Assembly: GCA_036847185.1 (NCBI GenBank) | Contig: DAIUAM010000005.1 | Coordinates: 28,630 to 92,629, forward strand | Length of the DNA: 64,000 nucleotides | Direction: 5' to 3' | From: UBA4738 sp002413305 | Lineage (GTDB): Bacteria > Actinomycetota > UBA4738 | In this document: positions 16,334 through 24,834 of the stretch, piece after piece | How positions within the stretch are numbered: position 1 is the first letter of the stretch | Layout: each line of letters starts with the position of its first letter | The notes under the pieces: generated by a model | What the model was told of the DNA's origin: nothing | The model's database searches: none | Seen by the model: only the letters and a program-made list of their open reading frames with translations | Made by a program: the position numbers and the translations under genes

Positions 16334-19300
16334 ATGTCACGAGTCGATACGCGGTCACCTGCGGGCGTTGGCGCGGCAGAAGGTGTCAAGCCACCGAGCG
16401 TTCTTGTCGTGTTGGTGACGAAGGACGGCGCCGCGTGGCTCCCGCAATGCCTGCTCGGCCTTTCCCACCAGACCCATCCGCGGCTCGGCGTGCTCGCCGT
16501 TGACAACGGTTCCACCGACGATTCGGCCCAGCTGCTCGAGCAGACCCTCGGCGCCGAGCGGGTCATCCGGCTGGACGAGAACATCGGGTTCGCCGCCGCG
16601 TTGGCCCGCGGCCTCGCATCGGACCTGGCCTCGGCCGCCGATTACATCCTGTTCCTCCACGACGACACGCTGCTGGCGCCCGACGCGGTGGCCGGGCTGG
16701 TCGAAGCGGCGGAGCGGATCGAGGATGTCGGCGTGGTGGGGCCGAAGGTGGTCGACTGGGACCGGCCCGAGGTGCTCCGCGAGATCGGGCAGTCCGCGGA
16801 CGGGTTCGGCTTCCCGTACTCGCCGCTGGAGGAGGGTGAACTCGACCACGGACAATACGACCGCGTCCGGGAGGTCATGTTCGTCTCGTCGTGCGCGATG
16901 CTCGTTTCACGCAGGACCTGCGACCGCATCGGCGCGCCGGACGATCGCCTGACCGGCCGGTCGGACGACCTCGACTTCTGCTGGCGGGCGCAGGTGGCGG
17001 GATACCGGGTGCTGATGGCGCCGCGTGCCGTGGCCCGTCACCGCGACGCATCGGCCCGTGGCGACCGCCCCGGGCCCTCGGCGCGACCACGGGCACGGTA
17101 CGAACGCGACCGCGCCGCCCTGGCCAGCCTCCTGAAGAACTACGGCATGCTCTCGTTGGCGTGGGTCCTGCCCCTGTACGTGGCGCTCGGGTTCGTCCGG
17201 GTGGCGATCCTCGCCCTGTCCCGCCGGTTCGAGGACGCCTACGAGGTGCTGGCGGGGTGGGGATGGAACATCGCCCACCTGCCGGGGACGCTCACCCGCC
17301 GCCGCCAGGCCCAGAAGGCGCGAAGGGTTCCCGACCGCCGGATCCGGGGAGCCATGGTGCCGGCGTGGATCCGTCTCCGCCGTATGGCCGTGACCACCGC
17401 GCAGATCTTCCTGCCACAGAGGACGCACGACGACGAACCCACGCTCTCGCGACGTGCGCGCCTGGGCCGGCTCGCTCTGGGCCATCCCGTCGCTACCGCC
17501 TGGGTGGCCGCCGCCGTGCTGGCCGCCTTCGCCTACCGGCACCTGGCCGGCGCCTCGCCCCTCCTGGGTGGCGGCGCGGTGAGCTACCCCCCCGGCCCGG
17601 CCGGGTTCTTCCGCGAGCTGGTCTCTGGGGTTCGAACCACCGGCCTGGGGGGAGCGGCCGCCGCCAGCCCAGCGCTTGGCCTGCTGGGCCTGGGCAGTGT
17701 GCTGGCGTTCGGGAGCCCTCCCTTCCTGGAGAAGGTGCTGCTGCTGGTCCTTCCCGCGGCCGCGGCCGTGGGCTGCTACCGGTCGGTTCGAGCCGTGACG
17801 AACGAGGTCGTGCCCGCGGTGGTCGCGGCAGGGTGCTACGGGATCTCTGGCGCCGTGCTGTGGGGTGTCTCGCAGGGCCGCATCCCCGTCCTGGTCTTTC
17901 TGGCCGGGCTGCCGTGGATGGTGACGAAGCTCGCGCTGGCGTTCGACCCGGCACCGAAGGTGCGGCCGGTTCGGTGGGTCGTGGGTGCCGGGGCGGGCAT
18001 GGCCGTGCTCGGCTCGTTCTTCCCGGCCATCGTGCTGCCGGCCGCCCTCCTGGTGGCGGCCTCGCTGGCCGTGCCGAACGCGGGAGGGTCCCGGTTCCGA
18101 GGCCTGGTTCGATGCGCCGCCGCCGCCGGCGTGGCGGCCGCGCTGGTGTTCCCGCTGACGTTCGGACTCCTCCGGGGCGAAGGGGCCGGGATGCTCGATC
18201 TCGCCGGGCGGCCGGACTTCGGCGCGCTGGCACGTCTCTCGCTGGGGCCGGCGCCGGGATCGTGGGTGACGGGCTTCTTCCTGCCGGGCGCGGCGGCGCT
18301 AGCACTGCTCTTCGTGTCCGGACCATCCGCCAGGGCAGCACTCCGATGGTCGCTGGCCGGGATCGCGTCCCTGTACCTGGCGTGGCTGGCGGCGGCCGGA
18401 TACCTGCCGCGAGCGCTCTCCGACCCGGTGGCGTACGTCGGGTTCGCCGCGCTGCTGTTCTCCCTCCTGGTCGGGGTGGGGCTTGCGGCGGCCCTTCGAG
18501 GGATGAGCCGGATCTCGTTCGGGAGCCGACAGCTGGGGACGGTGGCGATGGCGCTGGTCCTGGGGGTGGGGCTGTTCGCCCAGGTGCTCCAGACCGCGAA
18601 GGGCTCATGGACGGTGGGGTCGGAGGATCGCGTCTCGCCCGCCTATCCGGTGGCCGGGCGGGCACCCGGTCCGCCGTACCGCGTGCTGTGGCTCGGACGG
18701 GCCGGAGGCGCTGCGTTCCCCGCTCCCGGTGGTCTCCCCGACGGCGAGGTGGCGGCCGGACGGCTCTCCGCCCGGTACGCGCTCCGTTCGCCGGCAGGCG
18801 CGTCGGCGCTCGACTACGCGCGGCCGGCGGAGGGGGCCGGGTACCGGTACCTCGAACGGGTCCTCCGGACGATCCTGGCGGGGCAGACCCGGCACGGGGG
18901 AGCCCTGCTGGCGCCGCTCGGGATCCGCTTCGTCGTGGCAGGGTCGGGTGACCTGCCCGGGGGGATCCTCCACCGGCTCACCCGGCAGGTCGACATGGAC
19001 CTGTCGCCAGCGCAGGGCATGACGATCCTGGAGAACCCGAAGGCCTTGCCCCCGGCGGCGGGTGTGGGCGACGTGACATGGTCGAAGGCCGCGGCGAGCG
19101 GTTCGCTCTCGGATGCCGCCATGCTGCCGGCAGTGGCCCCGGCGCAGCTGCGTGGGGGCGGGGAGATGTTCGCTGGGGTGGTCTCGCCGGGCGGGCCCGG
19201 GCTCGTGCTGCTGACCCAGCAGTTCGACGCACACTGGCGGCTGATGCCTTCGAGGGGACCCGCCGAACGCCCCCAGGAGGCGTTCGGCTGGGCGGTGGGG

Positions 19301-19438
19301 TTCGCGCCGCCGGCGGAGCCAGGTTCGACCCGGGTCCGCTACACGGCTCAAGGTGCCCAGGACGCCGAGATCGCGCTCCTGGCGCTCCTGTGGCTGGTGG
19401 CGTTGTGGATCACGCGGAGGCCGGTCCGCCGTGGCTGA
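16334..19438 (+). CDS. Large membrane glycosyltransferase (GT2 domain fused to polytopic membrane region)
   Basis: A 1034-residue protein. Residues 20-260 form a GT2 catalytic domain (VLVVLVTKDGAAWLPQCLLG, VLAVDNGSTDDS, FLHDDTLLAPDA as the metal-binding site, DDLDFCWRAQVAGYR near the acceptor). The rest is a polytopic membrane region with about 12 hydrophobic segments (for example VATAWVAAAVLAAFAYRHLA and AGPLLVAASLAV-type stretches) and an extracytoplasmic C-terminal domain ending in one last helix. This design is known from actinobacterial cell-envelope glycosyltransferases. The ATG at 16334 is chosen because homology starts soon after; the open frame extends upstream only as a shadow of the repeat gene. 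It overlaps the DUF5719 gene by 8 nt, so the pair is probably one envelope unit. Confidence 0.85.
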   Translation: MSRVDTRSPAGVGAAEGVKPPSVLVVLVTKDGAAWLPQCLLGLSHQTHPRLGVLAVDNGSTDDSAQLLEQTLGAERVIRLDENIGFAAALARGLASDLASAADYILFLHDDTLLAPDAVAGLVEAAERIEDVGVVGPKVVDWDRPEVLREIGQSADGFGFPYSPLEEGELDHGQYDRVREVMFVSSCAMLVSRRTCDRIGAPDDRLTGRSDDLDFCWRAQVAGYRVLMAPRAVARHRDASARGDRPGPSARPRARYERDRAALASLLKNYGMLSLAWVLPLYVALGFVRVAILALSRRFEDAYEVLAGWGWNIAHLPGTLTRRRQAQKARRVPDRRIRGAMVPAWIRLRRMAVTTAQIFLPQRTHDDEPTLSRRARLGRLALGHPVATAWVAAAVLAAFAYRHLAGASPLLGGGAVSYPPGPAGFFRELVSGVRTTGLGGAAAASPALGLLGLGSVLAFGSPPFLEKVLLLVLPAAAAVGCYRSVRAVTNEVVPAVVAAGCYGISGAVLWGVSQGRIPVLVFLAGLPWMVTKLALAFDPAPKVRPVRWVVGAGAGMAVLGSFFPAIVLPAALLVAASLAVPNAGGSRFRGLVRCAAAAGVAAALVFPLTFGLLRGEGAGMLDLAGRPDFGALARLSLGPAPGSWVTGFFLPGAAALALLFVSGPSARAALRWSLAGIASLYLAWLAAAGYLPRALSDPVAYVGFAALLFSLLVGVGLAAALRGMSRISFGSRQLGTVAMALVLGVGLFAQVLQTAKGSWTVGSEDRVSPAYPVAGRAPGPPYRVLWLGRAGGAAFPAPGGLPDGEVAAGRLSARYALRSPAGASALDYARPAEGAGYRYLERVLRTILAGQTRHGGALLAPLGIRFVVAGSGDLPGGILHRLTRQVDMDLSPAQGMTILENPKALPPAAGVGDVTWSKAAASGSLSDAAMLPAVAPAQLRGGGEMFAGVVSPGGPGLVLLTQQFDAHWRLMPSRGPAERPQEAFGWAVGFAPPAEPGSTRVRYTAQGAQDAEIALLALLWLVALWITRRPVRRG

Positions 19439-20822
19439 CGAGGGTCGGCGGCGGGTCGGCGGCCGTGCGGCCGGCGTGGTCCTGGTGGTGGCCGCGGTGG
19501 CGGCATCGGGGGTGTTCCTCGACCGCTCGGTGGGGCCGAAGTCCGCTTCGGCCGGCACCGAGCCCGGCGCGTACTCGGGTGCGTGGTTCTGCCCGCACGG
19601 CGGCGGGGACGGCTGGAAGGGCTGGGTGGCGGTCACGAACCCCGGCCCGGCGCCGGTCGGCGTCCGCGTCACCACGTTCGGGAAGAAGGGCCCGGCGGCC
19701 GGCGGGTCGTTCTCCCTGCCCGCCCGAACGGAGCGGCTGGTCGAGGTGCCGGCCACCGACCCCGCGGACACCGCCGAGGTCGAGTACTTCGGCGGCTGGG
19801 TGGGTGCTGGAGCGATCCTTGACACCGGCGGCACCACACCTCGAACCACGGCCGAACGGTGCGCGCCCGCCTCGCACCGGACCTGGTTCCTGCCCGACGG
19901 CACGACCACCACCGGACAGGCCGCATGGCTCGTGGTGATGAACCCGTTCGCGAAGGACGCCGAGTTCTCGGTGACGATCCGGACGGAGAAGCGGTCGGTG
20001 CAACCCGGACCGCTGACCCCGTCCGTGCTGGGCGCGGGCCGGTCGGTCGCCATCAAGCTGAACGACTTCGCGCTGGCCGGCCCCGGCGAGAAGACCATCA
20101 CCGCCGAGGTCGTGGGCAAGATCGGCCGAGTGGTGGCCGGCTCGCTCGAGGTCGGGACGGACGGGGTGCGTTCGGATGCCGGGATCCCCGCGGCGTCCAA
20201 GCAATGGTTCCTCCCGGTGGCCGGGTACCCGGGTCCGGCGACCCTTTCGATCCAGGATCCGGGGAGCCGGAGGGTCGATCTGTCGGTCGTGGACGAGGGG
20301 CAGGACGAACTGAAGCTCGCCTCCGGAGTGTCCGGCATCTCGGTGCCCGCGGGCGGTGTGCTGACCTACTCGGCGGGCGTGCTGCCCGGGGCCGGGGTGT
20401 CGGTTCAGGCGATGAACGGGGTGCCGTTCGTGCTGTCGGGGAGGGTGGGCGGTCGGAACGGCGACGTCGCCACGGTGGCCCCGGTGGCGTCATCGGCCCG
20501 GCGGTGGGTGGTACCCGTGACCTGTCCGGCCTCCGGCGGCCAGGCGATCCTCATCCTGCTCGACACGGGCCGGGCCCGTGTCGAGGTGCGGGTGACCGCG
20601 ATCGGGCCGGACGGCCCCATCCCGTCGCAGGCGCTCGCGTCGATCACCGTGCTCCCCGGGCGGGTCGTGCAGGTTCCGTTGCCGGCCGGTCCGAACGGCG
20701 CTCCGGCGTCAGCGCTGGTCGAGTCGACCGGCGACCCCGTGGTGGCCGGTGGGGCCTGCGATGCGGCGGGGGGGTCGGGCCACTCGGCCACGGCGGGGAT
20801 CCCCGTCACCGGCAAGCTCTGA
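19431..20822 (+). CDS. DUF5719 family secreted or membrane-anchored protein
   Basis: A 463-residue protein with a GTG start overlapping the stop of the large glycosyltransferase. Residues 8-30 (AAGVVLVVAAVAASGVFLDR) are a signal anchor. The remainder is beta-rich with repeated immunoglobulin-like pieces: WFCPHGGGDGWKGWVAVTNP, TWFLPDGTTTTGQAAWLVVM and RWVVPVTCPASGGQAILILL all restart the same pattern (W, catalytic-looking but conserved structural residues, then NPG or similar). DUF5719 follows GT2 membrane proteins in many Actinomycetota and is thought to be an envelope partner, without a proven role. No stand-alone promoter is visible, so it depends on the upstream gene. Confidence 0.8.
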   Translation: MADEGRRRVGGRAAGVVLVVAAVAASGVFLDRSVGPKSASAGTEPGAYSGAWFCPHGGGDGWKGWVAVTNPGPAPVGVRVTTFGKKGPAAGGSFSLPARTERLVEVPATDPADTAEVEYFGGWVGAGAILDTGGTTPRTTAERCAPASHRTWFLPDGTTTTGQAAWLVVMNPFAKDAEFSVTIRTEKRSVQPGPLTPSVLGAGRSVAIKLNDFALAGPGEKTITAEVVGKIGRVVAGSLEVGTDGVRSDAGIPAASKQWFLPVAGYPGPATLSIQDPGSRRVDLSVVDEGQDELKLASGVSGISVPAGGVLTYSAGVLPGAGVSVQAMNGVPFVLSGRVGGRNGDVATVAPVASSARRWVVPVTCPASGGQAILILLDTGRARVEVRVTAIGPDGPIPSQALASITVLPGRVVQVPLPAGPNGAPASALVESTGDPVVAGGACDAAGGSGHSATAGIPVTGKL

Positions 20823-21030
20823 GCACGGGACCCGTTCTCCTGGTTCGGCCCTCCGACTACCATGCGCCGCAGGCTGCGCTTCCCTGCCGCTCGCCCCGCT
20901 CCGGGGGGGCCGATCGGGCCCGGCCCATCCCCCGAACGGCCTATACGAGCATGGTCAGGGTGAATCAAGGAAAAACAGGGCGGACAGATTATGGGCCGAA
21001 GGACGGTGATCTGCCGACACCTCTGCTGCC

Positions 21031-21225
21031 ATGAGCATCAACCACAGGATCTCCACAACTCCATGCAGGGTCTGCGGTTCGGCGGAGACGATCCAGGTCT
21101 CGGTCACGCTCTCGGGAATCCCTTCCTCGTTCACGATGTGCAGCGTGTGCGAATGGAAGGCCTGGGAGCATCAGGGCCAGGAAGTCCCGCTCGCATCCGT
21201 GTTGCAGCTCGTCGCCGTCCGCTGA
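21031..21225 (+). CDS. Small zinc-ribbon-like protein
   Basis: A 64-residue protein with two CxxC knuckles, CRVCGS near residue 12 and MCSVCEW near residue 38, spaced as in a minimal zinc ribbon. Between them is a short beta hairpin (ETIQVSVTLSGIPSSF). The ATG has only a weak ribosome site, and a longer overlapping frame from 20991 reads different residues. The knuckle spacing and the codon pattern support this frame. It lies 48 nt upstream of the phosphomannomutase gene. It may bind nucleic acid or act as a protein adaptor; no function is known. Confidence 0.55.
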   Translation: MSINHRISTTPCRVCGSAETIQVSVTLSGIPSSFTMCSVCEWKAWEHQGQEVPLASVLQLVAVR

Positions 21226-21260
21226 ACCTCCTCGCGAGGGGGGCACGTCCGGGGGTCGGA

Positions 21261-21266
21261 TAGAAT
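21261..21266 (+). promoter_or_regulatory. -10 element giving a possibly leaderless manB message
   Basis: TAGAAT ends 7 nt before the ATG at 21274, so transcription would begin at or next to the start codon. No Shine-Dalgarno sequence lies in between. No clear -35 is visible. Confidence 0.4.
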
Positions 21267-21273
21267 CGGCCGG

Positions 21274-22635
21274 ATGCCGGCCGATCTGAGACCGATCTTC
21301 AAGGCGTACGACGTTCGAGGGATCTACCCCGACCAGTTCGACGACGAAGCTGCCGGCCACATCGGCCGTGCCTTCGCGCGGTGGATAGACGCACCGAAGA
21401 TCGTGCTCGGCCGAGACGTCCGGCTCTCCTCTCCCGCCCTCGCGGCGGCGTTCGCCGAGGGCGTCACAGCAGAAGGCGTGGGTGTCATCGAGCTCGGGCT
21501 CACCACCACCGACATGGTCTACTTCGCCTCGGGACGGCGGGCGCTCCCCGGCGCGATGTTCACCGCCAGCCACAACCCTCCCCAGTACAACGGGCTGAAG
21601 CTGTGCCGGTCGGGGGCCGCTCCGGTGGGCGAGGAGACCGGCCTCCAGCAGATCCGCGAGATGGCCGAAGGGATGCCGGCGACCGGCTCACCCACGCCGC
21701 CGGCCATGTCGAAGGGCCGGGTCGAGCAGGCCGACATCCTCGAGGAGTATCTCGCGCACCTCCTGACGTTCGCCGACGTCGAGGGCCTCCAGCCCCTGAC
21801 GGTGGCAGCCGACGCGGCGAACGGGATGGCCGGGCTGGTGGTCCCCGCGCTGTTCGAACGGCTGCCGATGAAGCTGGTCCCGCTGTACATGGAGCTCGAC
21901 GGCACGTTCCCGAACCACCCTGCGGACCCGATCCAGCCCGAGAACCAAGCCGACCTGCGGGACGCGGTGACCGAGCACGGTGCCGACCTCGGGCTCGCCT
22001 TCGATGGTGATGCCGACCGCGCGTTCTTCGTCGACGAGCTCGCCCAGGGGGTGAGCGGTTCACTGATCACGGCGCTGGTTGCCAAGGGCATGCTCGACCG
22101 CAACCCGGGCGCCACGATCCTCTACAACCTGATCTGTTCGCACGTCGTCCCCGAGGTCGTCCGGGAGAACGGCGGCAACCCCATCCGGACCCGCGTGGGG
22201 CACTCGTTCATCAAGGCGATCATGGCGGAGACGAATGCCGTGTTCGGCGGCGAGCACTCCGGCCATTACTACTTCCGCGACCACTACAACGCCGACTCGG
22301 GTCTGGTCGCATCGATGGTGGTGATGGACCGGATGTCGAAAGCCGGCCTGTCCCTGTCCGAGCTGCTTGCGCCCCTCCGCCGGTACGTGGACTCCGGGGA
22401 GATCAACACCGAGGTGGAGGACCAGCGGGCGGCCGTGGAACGGATCGCTTCGGCCTATGCGGAAGGCCGGCAGGACCGCGAGGACGGACTCACCGTGGAG
22501 TACGACGACTGGTGGTTCAACGTCCGGCCCTCGAACACCGAACCGCTGCTCCGGCTGAACGTCGAGGGGCGGACGGAAGGGCAGTTGGCGGAGAAGACGG
22601 CGGAGGTCCTGGCCCTGATCCGGGGCACGGGCTAG
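21274..22635 (+). CDS. manB: Phosphomannomutase/phosphoglucomutase
   Basis: A 453-residue alpha-D-phosphohexomutase that interconverts mannose-6-phosphate and mannose-1-phosphate (and perhaps the glucose forms) for GDP-mannose and glycan synthesis. Domain order is standard: IFKAYDVRGIYPDQ at the N-terminus, the phosphoserine loop TASHNP with S99, the metal loop DGDADR at 244-249, the sugar-specificity loop GGEHSGHYYFRD, and the C-terminal phosphate loop RPSNTEP. Length is normal. It precedes a Trm112-like protein and a sugar-phosphate isomerase on the same strand, an order typical of Actinomycetota, and could supply the nucleotidyltransferase at 7.6 kb. Confidence 0.93.
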   Translation: MPADLRPIFKAYDVRGIYPDQFDDEAAGHIGRAFARWIDAPKIVLGRDVRLSSPALAAAFAEGVTAEGVGVIELGLTTTDMVYFASGRRALPGAMFTASHNPPQYNGLKLCRSGAAPVGEETGLQQIREMAEGMPATGSPTPPAMSKGRVEQADILEEYLAHLLTFADVEGLQPLTVAADAANGMAGLVVPALFERLPMKLVPLYMELDGTFPNHPADPIQPENQADLRDAVTEHGADLGLAFDGDADRAFFVDELAQGVSGSLITALVAKGMLDRNPGATILYNLICSHVVPEVVRENGGNPIRTRVGHSFIKAIMAETNAVFGGEHSGHYYFRDHYNADSGLVASMVVMDRMSKAGLSLSELLAPLRRYVDSGEINTEVEDQRAAVERIASAYAEGRQDREDGLTVEYDDWWFNVRPSNTEPLLRLNVEGRTEGQLAEKTAEVLALIRGTG

Positions 22636-22692
22636 ACGCCGACCCGGGCCGTTCGCGTCGCGCGTTCGGCCCCGACGAGAAGGAGACGAAGG

Positions 22693-22866
22693 ATGGCGGT
22701 CGACAAGGAACTGCTGGAGATCCTGGTGTGCCCGAGCTGCCACGGCGAGATCGAGTACCGGCAGGACGAAGAGGTCATCGTGTGCACCAAGTGCGGGCTT
22801 CGCTATCCCGTTCGCGACGACATCCCCGTCATGCTGATCGAAGAGGCCGAGAAACCGACGGCCTGA
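22693..22866 (+). CDS. Trm112-family small zinc-binding protein
   Basis: A 57-residue protein beginning MAVDKELLEILVCPSCHGEI. Two CxxC pairs (CPSC and CTKC) form a zinc site, and the LRYPVRDDIPVMLIEEAE end is typical of the Trm112/UPF0434 (YcaR) family. In eukaryotes Trm112 activates methyltransferases, and in bacteria its partners are mostly unknown. A GAAGGAGACGAAGG leader provides the ribosome site. The gene lies between the phosphomannomutase and the isomerase (4 nt gap), a conserved actinobacterial arrangement, so co-expression is certain even though the role is not. Confidence 0.88.
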   Translation: MAVDKELLEILVCPSCHGEIEYRQDEEVIVCTKCGLRYPVRDDIPVMLIEEAEKPTA

Positions 22867-22870
22867 TCGG

Positions 22871-23947
22871 ATGCCGGTGACGGAGGCGTCGGCCGCTCTG
22901 GACGATCCCGCCCACATCGCCGCCCTGGACCGGGGCGGCATGCTCGGGTTGATCGGGTCGCTCGGCGGGCAGCTCGGGGCGGGGTTCCAGATCGCGGCGC
23001 GAACGGCCGCCCTCCCCTCGGCCGAAGGCCTCCGCGCGGTGGTCGTCTGCGGGATGGGTGGCTCCGGCATCGCTGGGGACGTCCTGCGGGTGGTGGCCGG
23101 GCCGATGCTCCCGATGCCCGTGGTGGTCGTGAAGGGCTACGGACTGCCGGCGTTCTGCGACCACGACACGCTGGTCTTCGCCATGTCGTTCTCCGGCAAC
23201 ACGGAGGAGGCGGTCGCCGCGTACGCCGAAGCGGTGGCTCGCGAGTGCCGGGTGGTCGCCGCGAGCGCCGGCGGAGAGCTGGCCGCGCTCGCCGAGGCCG
23301 ACGAGGTGCCGCACATCCCGCTCCCGCCCGAGGTCCCCCTTCCCCGGGCCGCCCTGGGGTCCCTGGCGGCGGCGCCGCTCGGCGTCCTGTCGGCCATCGG
23401 GCTCCTGCCGGAGGTCGCCGAAGAGGTGCGTCGGACCGAAGGGGAGCTGTCGGCGCTCGCCGACCGGCTGGGCCCGGGAGCGGGGGCCGCGTCGAACGAG
23501 GCGAAGTCGGTGGCCGCCTGGCTCGGTGAGCGGGTGCCCGTGATCTGGGGCTCGGAGGGCGTGGCCGAGGCCGCCGCGCTCCGCTGGAAGACACAACTGA
23601 ACGAGAACGCGAAGGTCCCCGCCCTGGCCGGCGTGCTGCCCGAGCTCGACCACAACGAGATCGAAGGGTGGCCGGCGGGGTCCGGGGAGCGGTTCGCCGT
23701 CATCGTCCTCCGGCATCCGGGCGAGCACCCGAGGATCGCGGCCCGGGTGCATGCCACACGGGAGGCGCTGCGGGAGTCGGGCCTTACCTTCCGGGATGTG
23801 CGGGCCGATACGCATCGCCCGCTCCCGGCCCTGTTCTCGCTGATGATGGCAGGCGATTTCGTGAGCGCCTACCTGGCGCTCCTGCGGGGCGTGGACCCCT
23901 CGCCGATCCCGGTGCTCTCCGCGCTGAAGGAGCGGCTGAAGCGATGA
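22871..23947 (+). CDS. Bifunctional phosphoglucose/phosphomannose isomerase, SIS domain
   Basis: A 358-residue protein with two SIS folds. Residues 50-75 (VVVCGMGGSGIAGDVLRVVA) and AMSFSGNTEEAVAAYAEAV bind the sugar phosphate, and LNENAKVPALAGVLPELDHN carries the Glu and His residues used for ring opening and proton transfer in the PGI/PMI family. It interconverts fructose-6-phosphate with glucose-6-phosphate and mannose-6-phosphate, giving the substrate for the phosphomannomutase two genes upstream. Its stop overlaps the purine nucleoside phosphorylase start (ATGA). The length is usual for the archaeal/actinobacterial type. Confidence 0.88.
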   Translation: MPVTEASAALDDPAHIAALDRGGMLGLIGSLGGQLGAGFQIAARTAALPSAEGLRAVVVCGMGGSGIAGDVLRVVAGPMLPMPVVVVKGYGLPAFCDHDTLVFAMSFSGNTEEAVAAYAEAVARECRVVAASAGGELAALAEADEVPHIPLPPEVPLPRAALGSLAAAPLGVLSAIGLLPEVAEEVRRTEGELSALADRLGPGAGAASNEAKSVAAWLGERVPVIWGSEGVAEAAALRWKTQLNENAKVPALAGVLPELDHNEIEGWPAGSGERFAVIVLRHPGEHPRIAARVHATREALRESGLTFRDVRADTHRPLPALFSLMMAGDFVSAYLALLRGVDPSPIPVLSALKERLKR

Positions 23948-24834
23948 CCGGTCACACGCCGCTCGCCGCCCTCGGCCTGCCCGCCCCCGAGGACTCCCTG
24001 GCCGAGGAGGGGTTCGCCCATGTCCTGGAGCGGACATCGATCGTGCCCGAGGTGGCGCTGGTGCTCGGGTCGGGACTGGGGGACGCGGTGCGGGCCGACG
24101 TCGAATCCGACCGGGAGTTCGTCTTCTCGTCCCTGCCCGGCTTCCCGTCGTCGAGCGTCCCCGGCCACGCCGGCCGGCTGGTCATGGGGAAGCTGTACGG
24201 CGTCCCCGCGGCGGTGTTTCTGGGCAGGATCCACCTGTACGAAGGCCACGGGATCGGTTCGACCACGCTCATCCCGCGGCTGGCCACCCTGCTCGGCGCG
24301 AACACGCTGGTGCTCACCAACGCGGCCGGCGGGATCGGACCCGGACTCCGGGTGGGACAGCTCATGCTGATCACCGATCACATCAACCTGCTGGGGGCGA
24401 ACCCGCTGACGGGGTGGAGGTTCCCGAACGGGCAGCCCGCGTTCGCCGACCTTTCCGCCGTGTACACGCCGAAGCTGCGAGAGATGGCCGAAGCCGCGGC
24501 GACGGAGGCCGGGGTGGACGTCGCGTCCGGGGTGTATGCGGGCCTGCCCGGCCCCTCCTATGAGACGCCGGCCGAGACCCGCTACCTTCGGGGGATCGGC
24601 GCCGACGCGGTGGGGATGTCGACGGTCCCCGAGGCGGTGGCCGCCGCGGCCCTCCGACGTGAGGTGCTGGGGATCTCGTGCATCACGAACGTGGCGGGCG
24701 CGCAGGATACCCACGAAGATGTGCTTGCGGCGGCGGCGAAGGCGGGTCCGAACCTCCGGGCCGTGCTGGAGCGCGTGCTACCAGGACTGGGGAAGATCGA
24801 ACCCGAGCTGAAGGAGGAGCGACGTGGACTGTGA
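23944..24834 (+). CDS. Purine nucleoside phosphorylase (PNP/MTAP family)
   Basis: A 296-residue trimeric-type PNP, cleaving purine nucleosides with phosphate to base and (deoxy)ribose-1-phosphate. Motifs are LVLGSGLGDAV (phosphate), PGHAGRLVMG, GRIHLYEGHG, LTNAAGGIGPGLRVG (the family signature) and GPSYETPAETRYLRGIGADA, VGMSTVPEAVAA and ITNVAGAQDTHEDVL near the base pocket. The Asn in ITN is the usual guanine/hypoxanthine-binding residue, so inosine or guanosine is the likely substrate. The ATG overlaps the isomerase stop and its own stop overlaps the ahcY GTG. Placed before AhcY and MtnA, it may also split 5'-deoxy- or methylthio-inosine. Confidence 0.9.
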   Translation: MTGHTPLAALGLPAPEDSLAEEGFAHVLERTSIVPEVALVLGSGLGDAVRADVESDREFVFSSLPGFPSSSVPGHAGRLVMGKLYGVPAAVFLGRIHLYEGHGIGSTTLIPRLATLLGANTLVLTNAAGGIGPGLRVGQLMLITDHINLLGANPLTGWRFPNGQPAFADLSAVYTPKLREMAEAAATEAGVDVASGVYAGLPGPSYETPAETRYLRGIGADAVGMSTVPEAVAAAALRREVLGISCITNVAGAQDTHEDVLAAAAKAGPNLRAVLERVLPGLGKIEPELKEERRGL